Shown piece after piece: positions 11,022 through 22,779 of a DNA stretch of 64,000 nt. The stretch lies in NCBI GenBank assembly GCA_013115135.1, contig JABANP010000047.1, positions 1 to 64,000 of the forward strand. The letters are read 5' to 3'. Source of the stretch: Perkinsus olseni. Lineage: Eukaryota > Perkinsozoa > Perkinsida > Perkinsidae. The first letter of the stretch is position 1, and every line of letters begins with the position of its first letter. A model generated the notes under the pieces. The model was not told the origin of the DNA and made no database searches. It saw only the letters and a list, made by a program, of their open reading frames with translations. Position numbers and translations under genes: made by a program.

Positions 11022-14000
11022 CTACTTTGGCTTCTTAGTCGGTCCTTTTTGAAATCTAGCACGTACCATCTCCAATATCTCTTTCATATCTTTCCTTACA
11101 GCCAATTCTTCACGATTGAGCTCGCTATCGGCAACAACCACTCGCTCGCCCCTCGGGAGAGCTGCCCAGCGGAGATACTCCACGATCGCCGCGTCCTCAG
11201 TGGTGCTGGCCAGAGCCGCTTCAATGATGGAATCCTCAGAGTTAGCGAAAGCCTTCCCCCATGACGACATAAGCACTCGGCTCACATGCTGAGAGAGCTT
11301 GAACAGGCTAGGGGTCGGGCGGGCCATAGTGGCGATCTCCGAGTAAAGGTCGTTGGTGAATACTCCCCGGGTAAGATCCAAATCCCTTGCCGAGGGGGCT
11401 CGCCTCCACTTCAACCCGTGCTCAGCTACGTAGTGCATATCGACAAAGTCGGCCGAAGCAGCTACGACGCCAAGCCAGGCGTTACGGTATTTGCTCCTGC
11501 TCTTCGGCTCGAGGACGACGCTACGATGATGACTGTGCCAGGGTTCGTTGACGCTAGCACGTCCCTCGATGGTGAACAGGGTTACGGGAGATAAACTTAT
11601 GATACGGATCTCGTCAACAGCGGTCGCATCGGCTGGTACTTCGAGGTTTGACCGAGTTATGCCCACCAGCAGGGACTGGGCCACTACATCGATTCGGCTT
11701 TGAATCGGGCTAAGTCTGGCGTGCCCCACCCACTGGACTCGCTGAGCACTCAAACCTTGTACAACGACAGGGCTGGGGCTCTCAACAACTAGCGTGGTGA
11801 TGGTCACATTCTTGGTGAAGGTTATGCGACCTGCTGTATCAGACGGGCCCAGGATAGGTCGCCTCCCGACCTCAATGGACCATCTATCGTCATAGTGGAT
11901 GTTGACGCCGTCGGGCATCTGGGTAAAGGTGGACGTTTGCAGACTTAGATGGAAGGCAACTGCCTCGGCATCCCTGCTGACGGGTTCGGAGTGGTTCAAT
12001 CGGCGAAGTAGTCGATTCACTCTTGCACGGAGCTCATCAGCATCGTCAGAGCTGTGGAGGAGGCTCTCTGGAAGCAGCTCACCTAACCGGACACCACCGT
12101 GGTGGAGGACCGCTAAGCCAGACTGGGGGCCGTCGATTATAGAACAAGTCGGGCCGTGAAGTGAAGAATCACATACGTCCGGTCTCGGAGTCACTGCCAC
12201 TGCGGGCCAGTCGAGGTCAGAACGCCGGACAAGAATGCGCTTGCGGAGAGTGCTGACTAACTGGTCCACTGGTGGGGGGAACAGTGAGAGGGGGAAAACT
12301 AGCAGATATTGTAGGGCTATGGCGAGGCATCGAAGATGTTGGCGACGATGACGCATGAAGGTTGCGACTGAGAGGGGGATTCATTGAACACTTCGTACAA
12401 GACGCCAAAGCCTCGATGGAGACGTTCAACCGTGGGCCTCGAAGACGATGCCGGAGAGATGTACCCAACAGTTAACATGACCCATGATCCACGAGATGGA
12501 GCCTTCAGGGCGCACCTCCATCCTACATGCGTTGCCTGACCGCGAAGACGTGAGGCGAGCCAAAAGACGCGGGAGTTCGAAACACAGCTCATCCGATAGT
12601 CCACGTACGGCTCGCGGTGTCACGCCCAGCGCGATCACACTGATCATGGGTAAGGCTAGAGTCTCACCAATGATGTCCGACGCGGTGAGAAAGCTCATCA
12701 CTGCAGCTGGTCTGAAGCCGATGGGAAGGGTTGCCACTTGGAGAGGTAAGGCGGCCTGGCGGGTGCCTGAAATATACAAGGGCTGCGGGAAAGCCCAAAA
12801 GGGGTAACCGAGCATTCTTCTATCTGCTATCTCTTTGAGCTATCGGAGCTTCCATTGCTCAGTCGACATCAGCTCCTACTGATATCAGGAAACTCCCGGG
12901 TGTTGCCGATGCAACCCTCAATGACAACTACACCGCCACTTCGAGTAGCAGTAGCGAATCCATACTCGTCGCCTCGATGTGTGAAGCCGTTGTAAAGTTG
13001 CAGCACCTGCCATAAAGGGAGGGATCTCGCTCGATGACTACTCGCAGCTTCTCATCAATTCTTCGGCAAGAGGAACTCATCACGCTGCGTCTTGGGGAGA
13101 GTTCTCCTTCCGAGATCCACTCAGTACTCGGCGGAACGGTATAGATGATGGTTTTGACGCCATCAAAGATCGGCATCACCAACGGCCCTCCCGTGGCCGA
13201 CAAGAAATCTAGTATCACTTGCTGGCATCGGTCCCCTGCCTCCACGCCTCGAGTGAAGGGCAGGGCTGGGAACCACACGCGCCTTCCGCAGGCCGGACGA
13301 TCGTCAGTGCGCATCCACACACAACCATCGTCATCGATCACTATCAACACTATACCGTATTCTTCCTCGCTGCAACAAGTAGCATAAACTGAAAGGACGA
13401 CCTGCGGTGCAACACCAACCACCCTGGGGTACCAAGTTTTCTGGTCGGTCGAGGTAGCGGCTCGGTCGAACGTTTCGCTCTGTCCCTGCCACCGTGCCAA
13501 GTAGCCACGTGTCGTTCATCGAGACCTCGGGAGATTTCCTGCAACTCGATGGAACGAACGACCACGGCGGCCCGTAGCCGAGAGAAGTCACCGGAGCATC
13601 TATCTCAGAGCTCATGCTCCTGTAGTGTCTGTGCTCATCTTCAGCCTCAGGCATGCCGTCCAAAGTGCACAGCAGGAGGGGCTCAAAATCTCCCTCCTGC
13701 TCGACGTCGGCGTAGCCACAAAGAAAAACCTAGCGTGCTATTGGCGGCTCTGAAACTGTGCCCTGAGCTCGCCTACATTCTTATCAAACGCGGAGGAGAG
13801 GGCCATCCTTAAGTACATGGGGGGCTTGCCGGGGAGGAGTACTCTCCGATGAATCACGTGATGGCACATGGCCAGGTCGATGGACACCCTGCCGTCGATC
13901 AACACACGGTCGCAGCAGTCGATGTGAACAGCCTTCACATCACCAGTCGACTCGTTAACCTCGACGATACAGAATGGTACGTGAGGGCCTACGACCAACA

Positions 14001-14127
14001 CCGAGGGGCGGGAGCATCCGATCCAGCCGTCACTTCTGTCTGCAAGATAGTTGCGGCGATTGAGGTCCATCTGCTCGCTATCGTAGGTGGACGGGTAGGC
14101 GGTCGGACCGAACGCTATCAGCGTCAT
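11022..14127 (-). CDS. large hypothetical protein, multi-exon
   Basis: The coding signal runs on the minus strand from ATG at 14127 to TAG at 11022. The 5' part (14127-13738) encodes SVLVVGPHVPFCIVEVNEST and VLIDGRVSIDLAMCHHVIHR. The middle (about 13663-12928) has several frames with strand-rich sequence (SVYATCCSEEEYGIVLIVID, RRVWFPALPFTRGVEAGDRC). The last exon (up to 12356-11022, 444 codons) starts with a hydrophobic stretch (LAIALQYLLVFPLSLFPPP) and continues with beta-rich sequence (RITFTKNVTITTLVVESPSP). It ends in a basic tail. Total length is probably 900-1,000 residues. The alternation of short valine/isoleucine strands suggests a beta-sandwich architecture, possibly extracellular or membrane-attached. 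I do not recognise a family. Exon joins at 12356-12930 and 13500-13740 were not resolved. Confidence 0.55.
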
Positions 14128-14389
14128 GTACGTCTCTAACCTGATGATCGCTTCCGCTCCACTAGGGGAAACATACGAAAGCGAAAAGAAAGGTTTGACG
14201 CTTCAGGGGAAGTGCCTCTGGTATGATGCGACGGTCCACTCACGGTCTCGTGTCCTCTGATAAGACGGCGATGTGAGGATCGGTGACGGAGAGTGGGGGC
14301 TCATTCAAGGAGCCGTACCGATCGGTTACGAATGACCTAGTAGAATAGTCCGACCGACCCAGAAGTGGGCGAGGGGAAGGCCTACCGGA

Positions 14390-14820
14390 ATTCCTGTTCC
14401 TGTTTTTTGTAGCAGCAGGTGCCCTGCAACAAGGTCACACACCCCCTTTGGATGACCTCCTGGAGAACGGAAGGTTTACGACAGGGAAGCCGGAGGGGGC
14501 GACTCACCATTCGGGTCGACGGGAGAGTCTCACGATCATGCCGGTCGGGCGAGGCCTCGCAAGTCCATGCTCGGTGGAGCGACAGAACCTCGGGCGGGCG
14601 CCTCATTGGGTGAGCTTTCCGGCAGGCAAAAATACTACCATCCAAGCAACTGGGCTACACCGTTCGGCGCCCAAGCGGTGTACCGAGATTTCGCGAGTAA
14701 CTTGGTCCAATCAGTGGAGTGGCAGTACGGGAGAGGACCTCAACTGTACACGTGCCGCTTCGCGAGAGTAACGAAGTGGCAGTTGTCGCATCCTCGCATG
14801 CTAATGGCATGCTAGACAGA
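14390..14820 (+). CDS. uncertain short plus-strand coding region
   Basis: Two overlapping frames look partly coding. One begins with a hydrophobic stretch (FLFLFFVAAGALQQGHTPP, about 14393-14450) that could be a signal peptide. The other (to a stop at 14813) reads KYYHPSNWATPFGAQAVYRD and NLVQSVEWQYGRGPQLYT. An intron could join them, but I could not place it. The gene would be divergent from the minus-strand gene starting at 14127. No family recognised. Confidence 0.3.
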
Positions 14821-15690
14821 AATGGCAGAAATGATAAATAGCATGATTCTATTCATCATTTCCGCCATCTTTCTCTACAGTCCACATTGGTCAAGGTGTG
14901 ACGCCGAGCACGCGTGCCACCGGCCCGAGATCGGCCCGCCGGTGTCGCCTCTCAATTTCCCGATCCACACAAGGTCCGGTGGAGGCGAGCGACTTAGAGA
15001 ATAGTCTCGAATACTGTTGACTCCCACTGATGGTTCAAGCGTTGTGTCTACGGACTCGGCACACAAGATGTCGATAGACCAAGGTAGAAGCATTAGAACC
15101 CTCATGTCATGCTAGGTTACTCTCATCAGCGTCAACGAACTCGAGTCGCTCGCTCTGCCTGACCGAGCAAAGGAAAACGCTATTGCAGGAGGAACGTCGC
15201 GAAGGACTCACGTTTTCCGAGCGAGGCCCGATACCGCTGGACTCTGTTTCGAGGGTGTCCACGGAGTGGCCACTTCTACCAGAATAGGGTGATGATGAGC
15301 TGCCGGCACCACTGCTAGTCTGGTCGCCGCCCGGTTGCTGGGCCCTGATGTGCTGCACTCTACTGCCGCTGATGCAGCAGTAAACCCCTAGTAGTATTGA
15401 GAGTGGGTCAGTATAGATGGTCGAGGCATTGCTGGTCGACCTCCGCAAGGGATAGGTTCCCTGTACACACTTGAATGGTAACGTTTGAATGGTGTTATCG
15501 CTACAATGCCATCGTCATCATCGCTTTTGTCTTGTCGCTTATCCTGAGCATGGGCCACTCGGATGAACCCCGTCCTGCCGAGCTCTTCATGCCGGCACGC
15601 CTCGCCCGTTGCCGTTCTCCACACACACGTAACCTGCTGGGCCGAGCGAAGTCCCTGGGCTCAGACCGCTAACCTACATCGACCGTGAGT
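14821..15690. other. unassigned stretch, weak coding signal on the minus strand
   Basis: Short minus-strand frames occur at 15624-15388 and 15448-15107, rich in S/R/D, and could be 3' exons of the coiled-coil gene described next. I see no domain or RNA gene. Nothing on the plus strand is convincing. Confidence 0.3.
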
Positions 15691-17310
15691 GTCATTCCCT
15701 CAGTGTAAGGCAGGAACAACACCCGCCCCTTCCAGTCGCCTCGATGTGCTCCCTGAGGCGAAGCGGCTGCTCTTAGCATGCATCGGGTAGTGCCCTACAT
15801 GGGAGTCCACACTTCCTGGCGAGTCGGGCGTGCTGACTTGGGCGTAGAACATCTCGAGACCCCATCCGGCGGCCGGTGGGGTCGGAGACAGGGAGTGTAG
15901 CTTTATCGCTACGTAGGAGTACGAGAGCGACTTGTGCAACAGCGACTCCAAGGCGGCTATCTTAGCAGCATTTTTCGAAGACTCTTCCCTCTAAGGCAAC
16001 AGCGCATCAATGGCTGAGTCACGCACAGGACTAACTTCGGCCACGTGCTGCGCCCTCCGGTCCCCCGTGTCATGTTGAGATGGTCGATGGGCAATCACAC
16101 GGTCCATGATGACCTTCCTCTCACGTTTGTGTTTCTCCTTGTCAGCTCTTATCTGAGGACACCCGATTCATACATGATTGACGTGCGACGCTGATGGCGT
16201 GGTACATGGGTGAGCTCACTCTCGAGCGCCTTCCTGACTTTCTTGTCATGAGTGACACGCTGGGCAGCCCTCACTGCCGCTTCCAGTTCACGCTCGAGAT
16301 GGGCGACTCTGCCAGAGATTTCAGTCGGGCGCTCTCAGAAATATATTTTTCGAACAGGGATAACAAGCCTCCCTTAAAGGCCGACTCGGAGGGAATCGGT
16401 AAGGAGGCACCTACCTCCCCTGTTCTCGTTCTAGTGCGGCCTCCATGTTACCGATAAACTCCTTGTCGTCCTCGCCCGTACTGCTACTAACGCTACTATC
16501 TCTGGCCGAGTCCCGTCCACGCTCAGCCTAGGAAGCATTAGAAGTGCCCGACACGGTATTCATCCCACGAATGGACGCTCATACCTCCCTCCGGGCTTCC
16601 GATAGGTCCTCTTCCAGTTTGTCATTCCGTCGAAGTGCAGCCTTGAGTTGTCGCCGAAGGTCCGCGAGAACTTCGGCATTCTCGTCTAACCGAGGTGTAA
16701 CGCGTAACATCATGATAGTTTTCTGACTACTCAGGGAAGGCCTGTGAACTACTGGGACCTTAGCGGCGCCCTCCAGTGGCAGTCGCTCTGGCTGCTCCGA
16801 TATCTTAGTTTCCATGGATTCCAGTCTCTTGAGAGTTGCCTCAGCCAAACCTTCAAGCACTTCCTCCGCGCCGGAGATGAGCACAAAATCTACCTATGGG
16901 TTTGAAGGTGATCCGTCGACTGTACTCGTACAGCCAATCGTTGCTGTTCCACATGGCGTTGGCCAGATCCTTGCCGGCCTCGGTGATATTGATGAGTAGA
17001 TCGATGCCCGAGGTAGCCGAAGGGTCGTCAATGTCCGCAACACACAAGGTCAACACAATAACCTGCTCACCGTGTTCTCGTCTCGCGCTCTTCCCGTGGC
17101 CTACCCCGCCCTTCCTGATGTCAGTTTCGAGTTCTCTGATACGCTGAGGATGGACGTTGAAGAAGGCCGATAGAGCCGATGGGATGTTCTCTCGCGCTCC
17201 GGCGATGTCAAGGGGTTCGTCCGGCGCCGTTGCTATCTGATTGAATAGGGTTCGAGCGATCGAGGTGCAGGAGAGGTACCCAGACTTCCACGAGCCAGTA
17301 GTCTCTCGAG
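15690..17310 (-). CDS. coiled-coil protein, multi-exon (approximate bounds)
   Basis: The clearest exon runs from about 17290 to 16905 on the minus strand: ARTLFNQIATAPDEPLDIAG, IPSALSAFFNVHPQRIRELE, VIVLTLCVADIDDPSATSG, LINITEAGKDLANAMWNSND. The next exon, about 16884-16579, is a strong coiled coil (EEVLEGLAEATLKRLESMET, ADLRRQLKAALRRNDKLEED). Further downstream is a lysine/arginine-rich helix (ADKEKHKRERKVIMDRVIAH, about 16160-16085) and probably more exons towards 15700. The frame changes between 16905 and 16884, so an intron or frameshift lies there. No enzymatic domain is visible. A structural or cytoskeletal role is a guess from the heptads. Start and stop are not fixed. Confidence 0.5.
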
Positions 17311-17752
17311 AATGAGCTGGTCAAAGCGAAGTTTTGAAGACCTCGTTGGAATTCGGGACCTTCTGGCTCGTAGTGGCCATGTAGATGGGTTGTTGTTTGA
17401 TTCGGCGGGCATGGCGGTGGTGGTATCTACCGCAAAGTGCAACGATTCCAAATGGCAGCGTTGAAAGGCTAGTCCAGATAGCTAGTCTATCGAACCCAAA
17501 GTGAGTTGGGTTTATCACGCTCATTAGCAACCGCAGGGACGACATTCGGGCGGTGTGAAGAACCCCCAGCTCCCGGTGATCATAACGCGGGGCCCCCAGG
17601 TGCTGTCACAACGCGCAATGACGCGTGATGACACGGAGAGGTGTCACCTGGAGCTAATGCTAGTAGCTTAGTCAGGGGCGTCATTTGAGCCAGTGATGTT
17701 CGTGAATTGTTGGCTCATAAAGTGTTTCGCAGTGCTTGTTTTCTTCTCCCAC

Positions 17753-18724
17753 ATGCGCTTCAATTTCATCGTCCTTGTCCCCCTACTCGCCGCTGCCTCC
17801 ACTGAGGACCTGCGTGCTCAGATGTGCTCTTATGTCGGCGAGTGTAGTGACTCCAAGTTCGGGTCGTATTGCAAGTTATGGTTGAGTAACCCCGTCTGTT
17901 TTGGTTTGGCGAAGAAGTCAGATGGTTCAGTCTGCTTCCAGCCGACTGACTCTGACTGCCGAGGTGAAGCCATCGCTTGTGGCACGGTGAGTACTCCGAT
18001 AGTCACCACTACAGACGCTGGCTCGACTAGCACCACTACAGAGGCCGTCCCATCGACCACCACTACAGAGGCCGTCCCATCGACCACCACTACAGAGGCT
18101 GTCCCATCGACCACCACTACAGAGGCCGTCCCTTCGACCCACACGACTGAGGCCGTCCCTTCGACCAACACGACTGAGGCCGTCCCTTCGACCACCACTA
18201 CAGAGGCCGTCCCTTCGACCTACACGACTGAGGCCGTCCCTTCGACCAACACGACTGAGGTCGTCCCTTCGACCAGCACGACTGAGGCCGTCCCTTCGAC
18301 CAGCACTACTGCTCAGGCTGGCTCAACTAGCAGCATCACTACTGAGACTGGCTCTCCCACCAACACTACTACTGAGGCCACAACTAGTACTACTGTGGCT
18401 ACTACTGCAGCAGCTAAAACTTCGACTACAACCAGCAGCGCGTCTGGAGGGTTTGGTGGTAACTACTGCGGCGAGCTCTACGGGCAAAGCTTCATTGTTG
18501 ACTTTGACGAGTCTGGCCGCGCTACTGTTAGTATGCTAGGTCAGAAGGCGGGGGCTGATTATGAAGCTGAGGGAGATGATATCATCTTTTCCAATTACGA
18601 CCCCGCACTGCAGAAGTTGATGGATTCCCTCCACATCAAGAGTATCAAAGGCACCATCTTTAGCCCCACTGAGATTCACATCAAAGCAGGTCTCCTTATC
18701 GATACTACTCTCACTAGCTGTTAA
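17753..18724 (+). CDS. secreted mucin-like protein with Thr/Ser/Pro repeats and a conserved C-terminal domain
   Basis: Single open frame. ATG at 17753 gives a classic signal peptide (MRFNFIVLVPLLAAAS, about 16 residues), whereas the upstream in-frame ATGs at 17693/17696 would bury it, so I prefer 17753. Mature protein: a Cys-rich region of about 60 residues with seven or so cysteines, then a Thr/Ser/Pro stalk with ten 9-residue repeats of the form xTTEAVPST, ideal for O-glycosylation, then a globular C-terminal domain of about 90 residues (GGNYCGELYGQSFIVDFDES ... IHIKAGLLIDTTLTSC). That domain recurs, damaged, at 25120-25350. It is probably a cell-surface or secreted glycoprotein. The function of the C-terminal domain is unknown to me. 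Stop TAA at 18722. Confidence 0.8.
   Translation: MRFNFIVLVPLLAAASTEDLRAQMCSYVGECSDSKFGSYCKLWLSNPVCFGLAKKSDGSVCFQPTDSDCRGEAIACGTVSTPIVTTTDAGSTSTTTEAVPSTTTTEAVPSTTTTEAVPSTTTTEAVPSTHTTEAVPSTNTTEAVPSTTTTEAVPSTYTTEAVPSTNTTEVVPSTSTTEAVPSTSTTAQAGSTSSITTETGSPTNTTTEATTSTTVATTAAAKTSTTTSSASGGFGGNYCGELYGQSFIVDFDESGRATVSMLGQKAGADYEAEGDDIIFSNYDPALQKLMDSLHIKSIKGTIFSPTEIHIKAGLLIDTTLTSC
18036..18310 (+). repeat. 27-bp coding tandem repeat, ten units
   Basis: In-frame minisatellite inside the mucin-like gene. Each 27-bp unit encodes nine residues (x-TTE-A/V-VPST). The first four units are nearly identical and the later ones differ mainly at the first codon (ACC, CAC, AAC, TAC, AGC), giving T, H, N, Y or S. 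Such repeats commonly vary in number between alleles. Confidence 0.85.
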
Positions 18725-18993
18725 GACTCAAGTGTAGACTACACTCCCATCTTAGGCTCTTTCTGACCTACTCCACGGTTTCTGACGCCTCATCTATTAA
18801 TGTGTTAACTCTCATTGTGACTAGCTTGCATCCCGTGGCATAGGTTCTGTGCCTCGGAGCAGAACGTAGTGGTGGTGTTGAGTTGCATGAGAGGCTATCC
18901 TGGAGTCCTGGGGCTGCTCACCAGTGATATCAACGACAAGGCTCAACCAAGTGGAGCAAGTTCATAGGCTCCACTGAAGACTTAGCATTTCAA

Positions 18994-19641
18994 TTATGAA
19001 TCGGAAAACGTGACCAGTCGCTTCGCATGGTCGGATAATTGATAGCAACTAGAGTGTGCACTCACCTTGGGCGTAGGTGCTAGCTGATGTCCTCCTGACG
19101 TGAGCTGACGTCCCTCACTCTGCTGCTTGGCGTCGGCATGCGACAGGTCTCCTCTGTAGTAGAAGTGGCTCCACATGTCCAAAAGACCTTCGCTCGCCTG
19201 TCTCACTGGTGTTACGTAATCTAATATTATCTTTATCGCTCTACTGTTCAAAGACTCCTTCGGGCCAGGCCCGGCATCGCCGGAGGCCACCTCTCTAACA
19301 AGCCAGTAGAAGAGCATACAGACCGCCGTCAAGCTCTGTGCTGTCGATCTCAACTGCCGTTGTACTGCACTGCATCGAGCCTCCAGCTCAGAAACTTGTG
19401 TCTCCAAAATTGGGGCTTCCTTCTCCGCACCAGTCAGCATCGCCGAAGCATTCCTTTCCGCTCGCACATCCGGAGTCCGCGATCTAGTAGGACTGTCGTG
19501 GTGGGGGTGATGAGAACTACCCAAGTTTCGCTCATACGGCCGCCCATTATTTTTCTTCGCTTTTTCTTCTCGAATGAGACGCTCCATCGATGGAGACATT
19601 GCTGATCTTCTCCCAGAGGTATAGACGCCTTCCGCAGACAT
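18994..19641 (-). CDS. hypothetical protein with coiled coil and hydrophobic helix
   Basis: Open frame of 215 codons from ATG at 19641. The N-terminal 60 residues are basic and disordered (S/R/H-rich). Residues about 70-105 form a coiled coil (ILETQVSELEARCSAVQRQL) that runs into a hydrophobic helix (LTAVCMLFYWLVREV), followed by a helical region ending ADAKQQSEGRQ. A GTGAGT after codons for TPK, near 19063, is a good splice donor. The true C-terminus may therefore lie in a downstream exon and the last 25 codons may be intronic. Plausibly a single-pass or membrane-associated scaffold. No family recognised. Confidence 0.5.
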   Translation of the reverse strand: MSAEGVYTSGRRSAMSPSMERLIREEKAKKNNGRPYERNLGSSHHPHHDSPTRSRTPDVRAERNASAMLTGAEKEAPILETQVSELEARCSAVQRQLRSTAQSLTAVCMLFYWLVREVASGDAGPGPKESLNSRAIKIILDYVTPVRQASEGLLDMWSHFYYRGDLSHADAKQQSEGRQLTSGGHQLAPTPKVSAHSSCYQLSDHAKRLVTFSDS

Positions 19642-20280
19642 GACAACACTGATGAGACAATCCTAGTAGTGGGGTCCTGGTTTAGAGCGAAAGCGTGCGG
19701 CATCCGAACACAACATCTGGATCGAACTGAGAGAGCACATGGGCATGCGGGATCGGCGAAGGATGGAATCGCAAGCCATTGCTGCCATCGGTAGTGGACA
19801 GCGTAAAGAACATCAATCAAAAATAAAGGAAAAAAGGACTGGACCAATCGCGGAACCCGAGTTGATGAGTATTGCACGGACACCGGTGTATAGTTCTGTT
19901 ATACTTTTTTGAGCCGTGTGTACTCATGTCCGACCATCTTGTACTCATCAATGTTGAGCACTACATGGTAGCCGTGTTTATCCATTCGAAGGGTACCGGC
20001 TTGCACGCCAATACAACGGTCTCCCAGCCAATGTTGTCTGCAGCAGCCTTCTCCAGCTCCTTATCGTCGTCTCAGCTGCTGCTAAGTGCTTCTCTTACGG
20101 AACGGCAGCCTGCCGTTTTTTTGGGAAGTACTTAGCAGGCGGCCTTCTGCCGTCGGCAGAAGCCAAGTGGACTGGCGCCCGAGACGAGCGTCCAGAAACT
20201 CCAGAATTGTCCTCATCAGTAAATTGAATTACTAGCGCACCTTCAAGTCCGCAATCACTCAGTAGAAATTGGATTTTAAA
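19642..20280. other. intergenic spacer
   Basis: No convincing gene. The segment at about 20055-20200 shares short blocks with 38865-38965, for example GACGAGCGTCCA with similar flanks, so part of it may be a decayed dispersed repeat. Confidence 0.35.
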
Positions 20281-20284
20281 CGAA

Positions 20285-20360
20285 AAATGCAAGGTGCGGG
20301 GATCGAACCGCGGCCAGAAACCACAACGTGATTCTTCAACCTGCGCAGATATGAATGCTT
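20285..20360 (-). other. tRNA-His-like element, probably a pseudogene
   Basis: On the minus strand the sequence CACGTTGTGGT reproduces the anticodon stem-loop start of eukaryotic tRNA-His (anticodon GTG), and GGTTCGATCCC is a perfect B-box. The 3' strand of the anticodon stem does not pair, the T stem works only as 4 bp, and the 5' acceptor strand does not match the 3' one. I read it as a decayed tRNA-His or a tRNA-derived repeat. Confidence 0.4.
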
Positions 20361-20537
20361 TCATCTGACAACACTACGAACTCTTACAAGCGCTCTTCTC
20401 TCGCATAGATATTAGTCGATATTAGCTCACTCGGGAGGACGTCACAAGCTGGACAGTTGTTCTTATGCTATCCCGAATAGAGTCACCCAACCGGCATCGG
20501 CTGTGCAGTCTGCTCAGTTCGGTGAGGGAGATGCGTA

Positions 20538-22001
20538 ATGGCGGCCTATGATGCTGTTAGCCTGGTATTGGTAGTATGGCGGTGTGTAGGTGCTCGGGCC
20601 CGACCTTCGGAAGCCTCACAGAAAGTTTTTACAGTCGACAATCCCGTGACTTCTAAAAATTGGCCCCCCCAATGTCAAGCAGGAGCCTATCACACCCGAG
20701 TGACTAAGGGGCCCTCGGTAGCATCAATAATGACTGCCTCACAGGTACTGTAAGACGTTAATGGAGCATCTCAAGTTGAAGGAGATTGATGACATGAAAA
20801 AGAAGCGCACCTTCACTGTACTGGGAAGACTCAGTGAAAATCTGAATGACGTGCTTTGGTATTAATCAGATGCCAAGGATTAATCTTGGAGACCTAGTAG
20901 AAGTTCGCTATGAGATCAGCCGGAGCAAGAAGACTTTCGGGACCTTCCAGGCATGAGGGGGTTCGGTGCTCTCAATTGCTTGATATTGTAGTAGTAGAGA
21001 CGTCGTTAGTAGAATGACCGTGATAATAGTATTACCAGAAAGTAGCCAATCGCTGCGAGCCTCTTCCAAATCTCAAACTCTTCAAACCTTGGCTTACTGT
21101 GTTGGAAGGCAAGTGTAGTCGCCTTGGATTGATGTCGGCTTCGATGTCAGGGTTACGTCATCCGGACAGCTAACAAGCTGCTGGATAGCACTTTTACGCT
21201 GAAGAACTCCTATGACGGGATAACAGTGGAACAGTCGGTAGCAGCCGCGCCGCCAGCCCATGCTCCTCCTTCTCTTCTACGCTGAGCCTCCGGACGGTAT
21301 GGCCGTGGATCTGGGGTGCAGTGATCTGCTTAGCTCTTCCTTCTGGCGAGTTCTCTACGTTACTGAGAAGGATTCGATATTCCTCGCAGTTCCCTCGGTA
21401 CTCTCCGCGACTGCTCGATGTCCGAGTAGTGAAGTCAATCGGCTCTTACGAACGTGACAGACTCGATCGGAGGCCCCGAAACAGGAACTACAGGTCATCA
21501 GAGTGTTCAGGAATGCCCTTCACCGCTCCCTCGTGCCTTGAACCATCGTAACAGGTATCAATGGTGGTACTACAAGCGTCACATGTACTCAGAAGGATAC
21601 CAAGTTCGGTGGCAGGCGATCCCTCAGAAATTCGGTAAGTCGTCGTTTGCTGTCACCTTACGGACACAACGAGACGCCGGAGAGTTCGCAGCATGGGTGG
21701 GAGCGGCTTAGGTGTTATGAGTTTGGAGCCTCGACTTGGGAGGGAGCTGGCTTTGCTGAGGCGAAGATACAATATGATGAGGCTGGAGGCTGGCTTACCA
21801 CCGTGAGCCTTCACAAGTCACTTCACTCTGATATCTTAATATTGCCACAACAGGTATGTCTGGGCAGGGCCGTATCAAATACACCAGCGGATGTCGCGTG
21901 AAGGGAAGGCTGAGCAGAACCGCAGGCAGCTGCTCTACGCGTACGACGAACGGCGAAAGAGAGCTCTCAAGAAGAAGCTTCAGCGGATGAAAGTGAAGTA
22001 A
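20538..22001 (+). CDS. mitochondrial-type ribosomal protein bL19, multi-exon
   Basis: Exons carry successive parts of the bL19 fold: INLGDLVEVRYEISRSKKTF (about 20880-20940, the start of the barrel), then GYVIRTANKLLDSTFTLKNS plus YDGITVEQ (about 21150-21233), then the C-terminal signature FPRYSPRLLDVRVVKSIGSY (about 21390-21450) and arginine-rich sequence. Lineage-specific C-terminal exons follow: YQWWYYKRHMYSEGYQVRW (21558 on), RLGRELALLRRRYNMMRLEA, and a basic end (ERRKRALKKKLQRMKVK, TAA at 21999). An upstream ATG at 20538 begins an Arg-rich, Ala-rich leader (MAAYDAVSLVLVVWRCVGAR) that could target mitochondria. bL19 sits at the subunit interface of bacterial-type ribosomes. The extension resembles organellar versions. 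Several introns were placed only approximately. Confidence 0.65.
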
Positions 22002-22133
22002 GCAACGAGCGTTATTCGACAAAGGTTCCCTCCTTCGCATGTCATGTTTTTCGGGGTCTCTGACTTGTTGCTCACGTCAGATGGGGAGTTTACAAGATCG
22101 ATAAGGAGCCGAGAGTCCCCGCTGTCGATAGAC

Positions 22134-22511
22134 TTATGGCCTACCATCCCTTGACGCCTCATAATCTACCAAAGTAGTTCTTACGACTTCTGCAGCGTCT
22201 GTGGCATGAGGCTTTGTGTTTCCGTCTTCCGTTGCCATGATGTATGTTGCGTTAGCTGTGTCAATGGACTGCCTGTTACTTGCACGAGAGTAGTCGCTTG
22301 GAGTGGGACGGGATGCGCGTGATTGAAGAAAGTGAGACCAGCTTTGGATTGTCAAAAGTCTGGACGGGAGAAGCACTCGCGCACTAGCGCTTCCGAGATC
22401 CCGTACTCCCTGGTGCACCGTGAGCCGATGCCCTCCTTCTGTTTGGCCCCTCGCCCACTCGGTTGCGTTCGTCGCGAGCTCGGCACTCTGCTGTTGGGTC
22501 CGCATCACCAT
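22134..22511 (-). CDS. hypothetical small protein
   Basis: Minus-strand frame of 125 codons from ATG at 22511, convergent with the bL19 gene. It reads polar and Ala/Thr/Arg-rich (SAELATNATEWARGQTEGGH, VRTTLVDYEASRDGRP). A GTGCAC near 22420 could be a splice donor. The opposite strand is also open. No family recognised. Confidence 0.3.
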   Translation of the reverse strand: MVMRTQQQSAELATNATEWARGQTEGGHRLTVHQGVRDLGSASARVLLPSRLLTIQSWSHFLQSRASRPTPSDYSRASNRQSIDTANATYIMATEDGNTKPHATDAAEVVRTTLVDYEASRDGRP

Positions 22512-22779
22512 TCATCGGTTTTCCCATGGCGCACCATCAGCCTCATGACGATAAATGCTCAGCTTTCGATATTACTGTGAGTCGTTGATAGCTCCTTCTC
22601 GACGAGTACAGCCCTCCTCGGTCGCAGGACCTAGGACAGGGTGTAGGGTTCCGAGATGCTGCCTGGGTATCAACATCATCGGCCAGAGCTAGCGCTATGT
22701 GATACCAGTGTATGGAATCGCGGCCCCTATCGTTACTGAGCATTCAGCCATCACGCCTACAAGTCCGGGTCACACAGCC

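Noticed and set aside
17830..18198. Long minus-strand open frame with valine/glycine repeats
   Set aside because: It is the reverse-strand image of the 27-bp repeat in the mucin-like gene, whose plus-strand frame has a signal peptide and a conserved domain.
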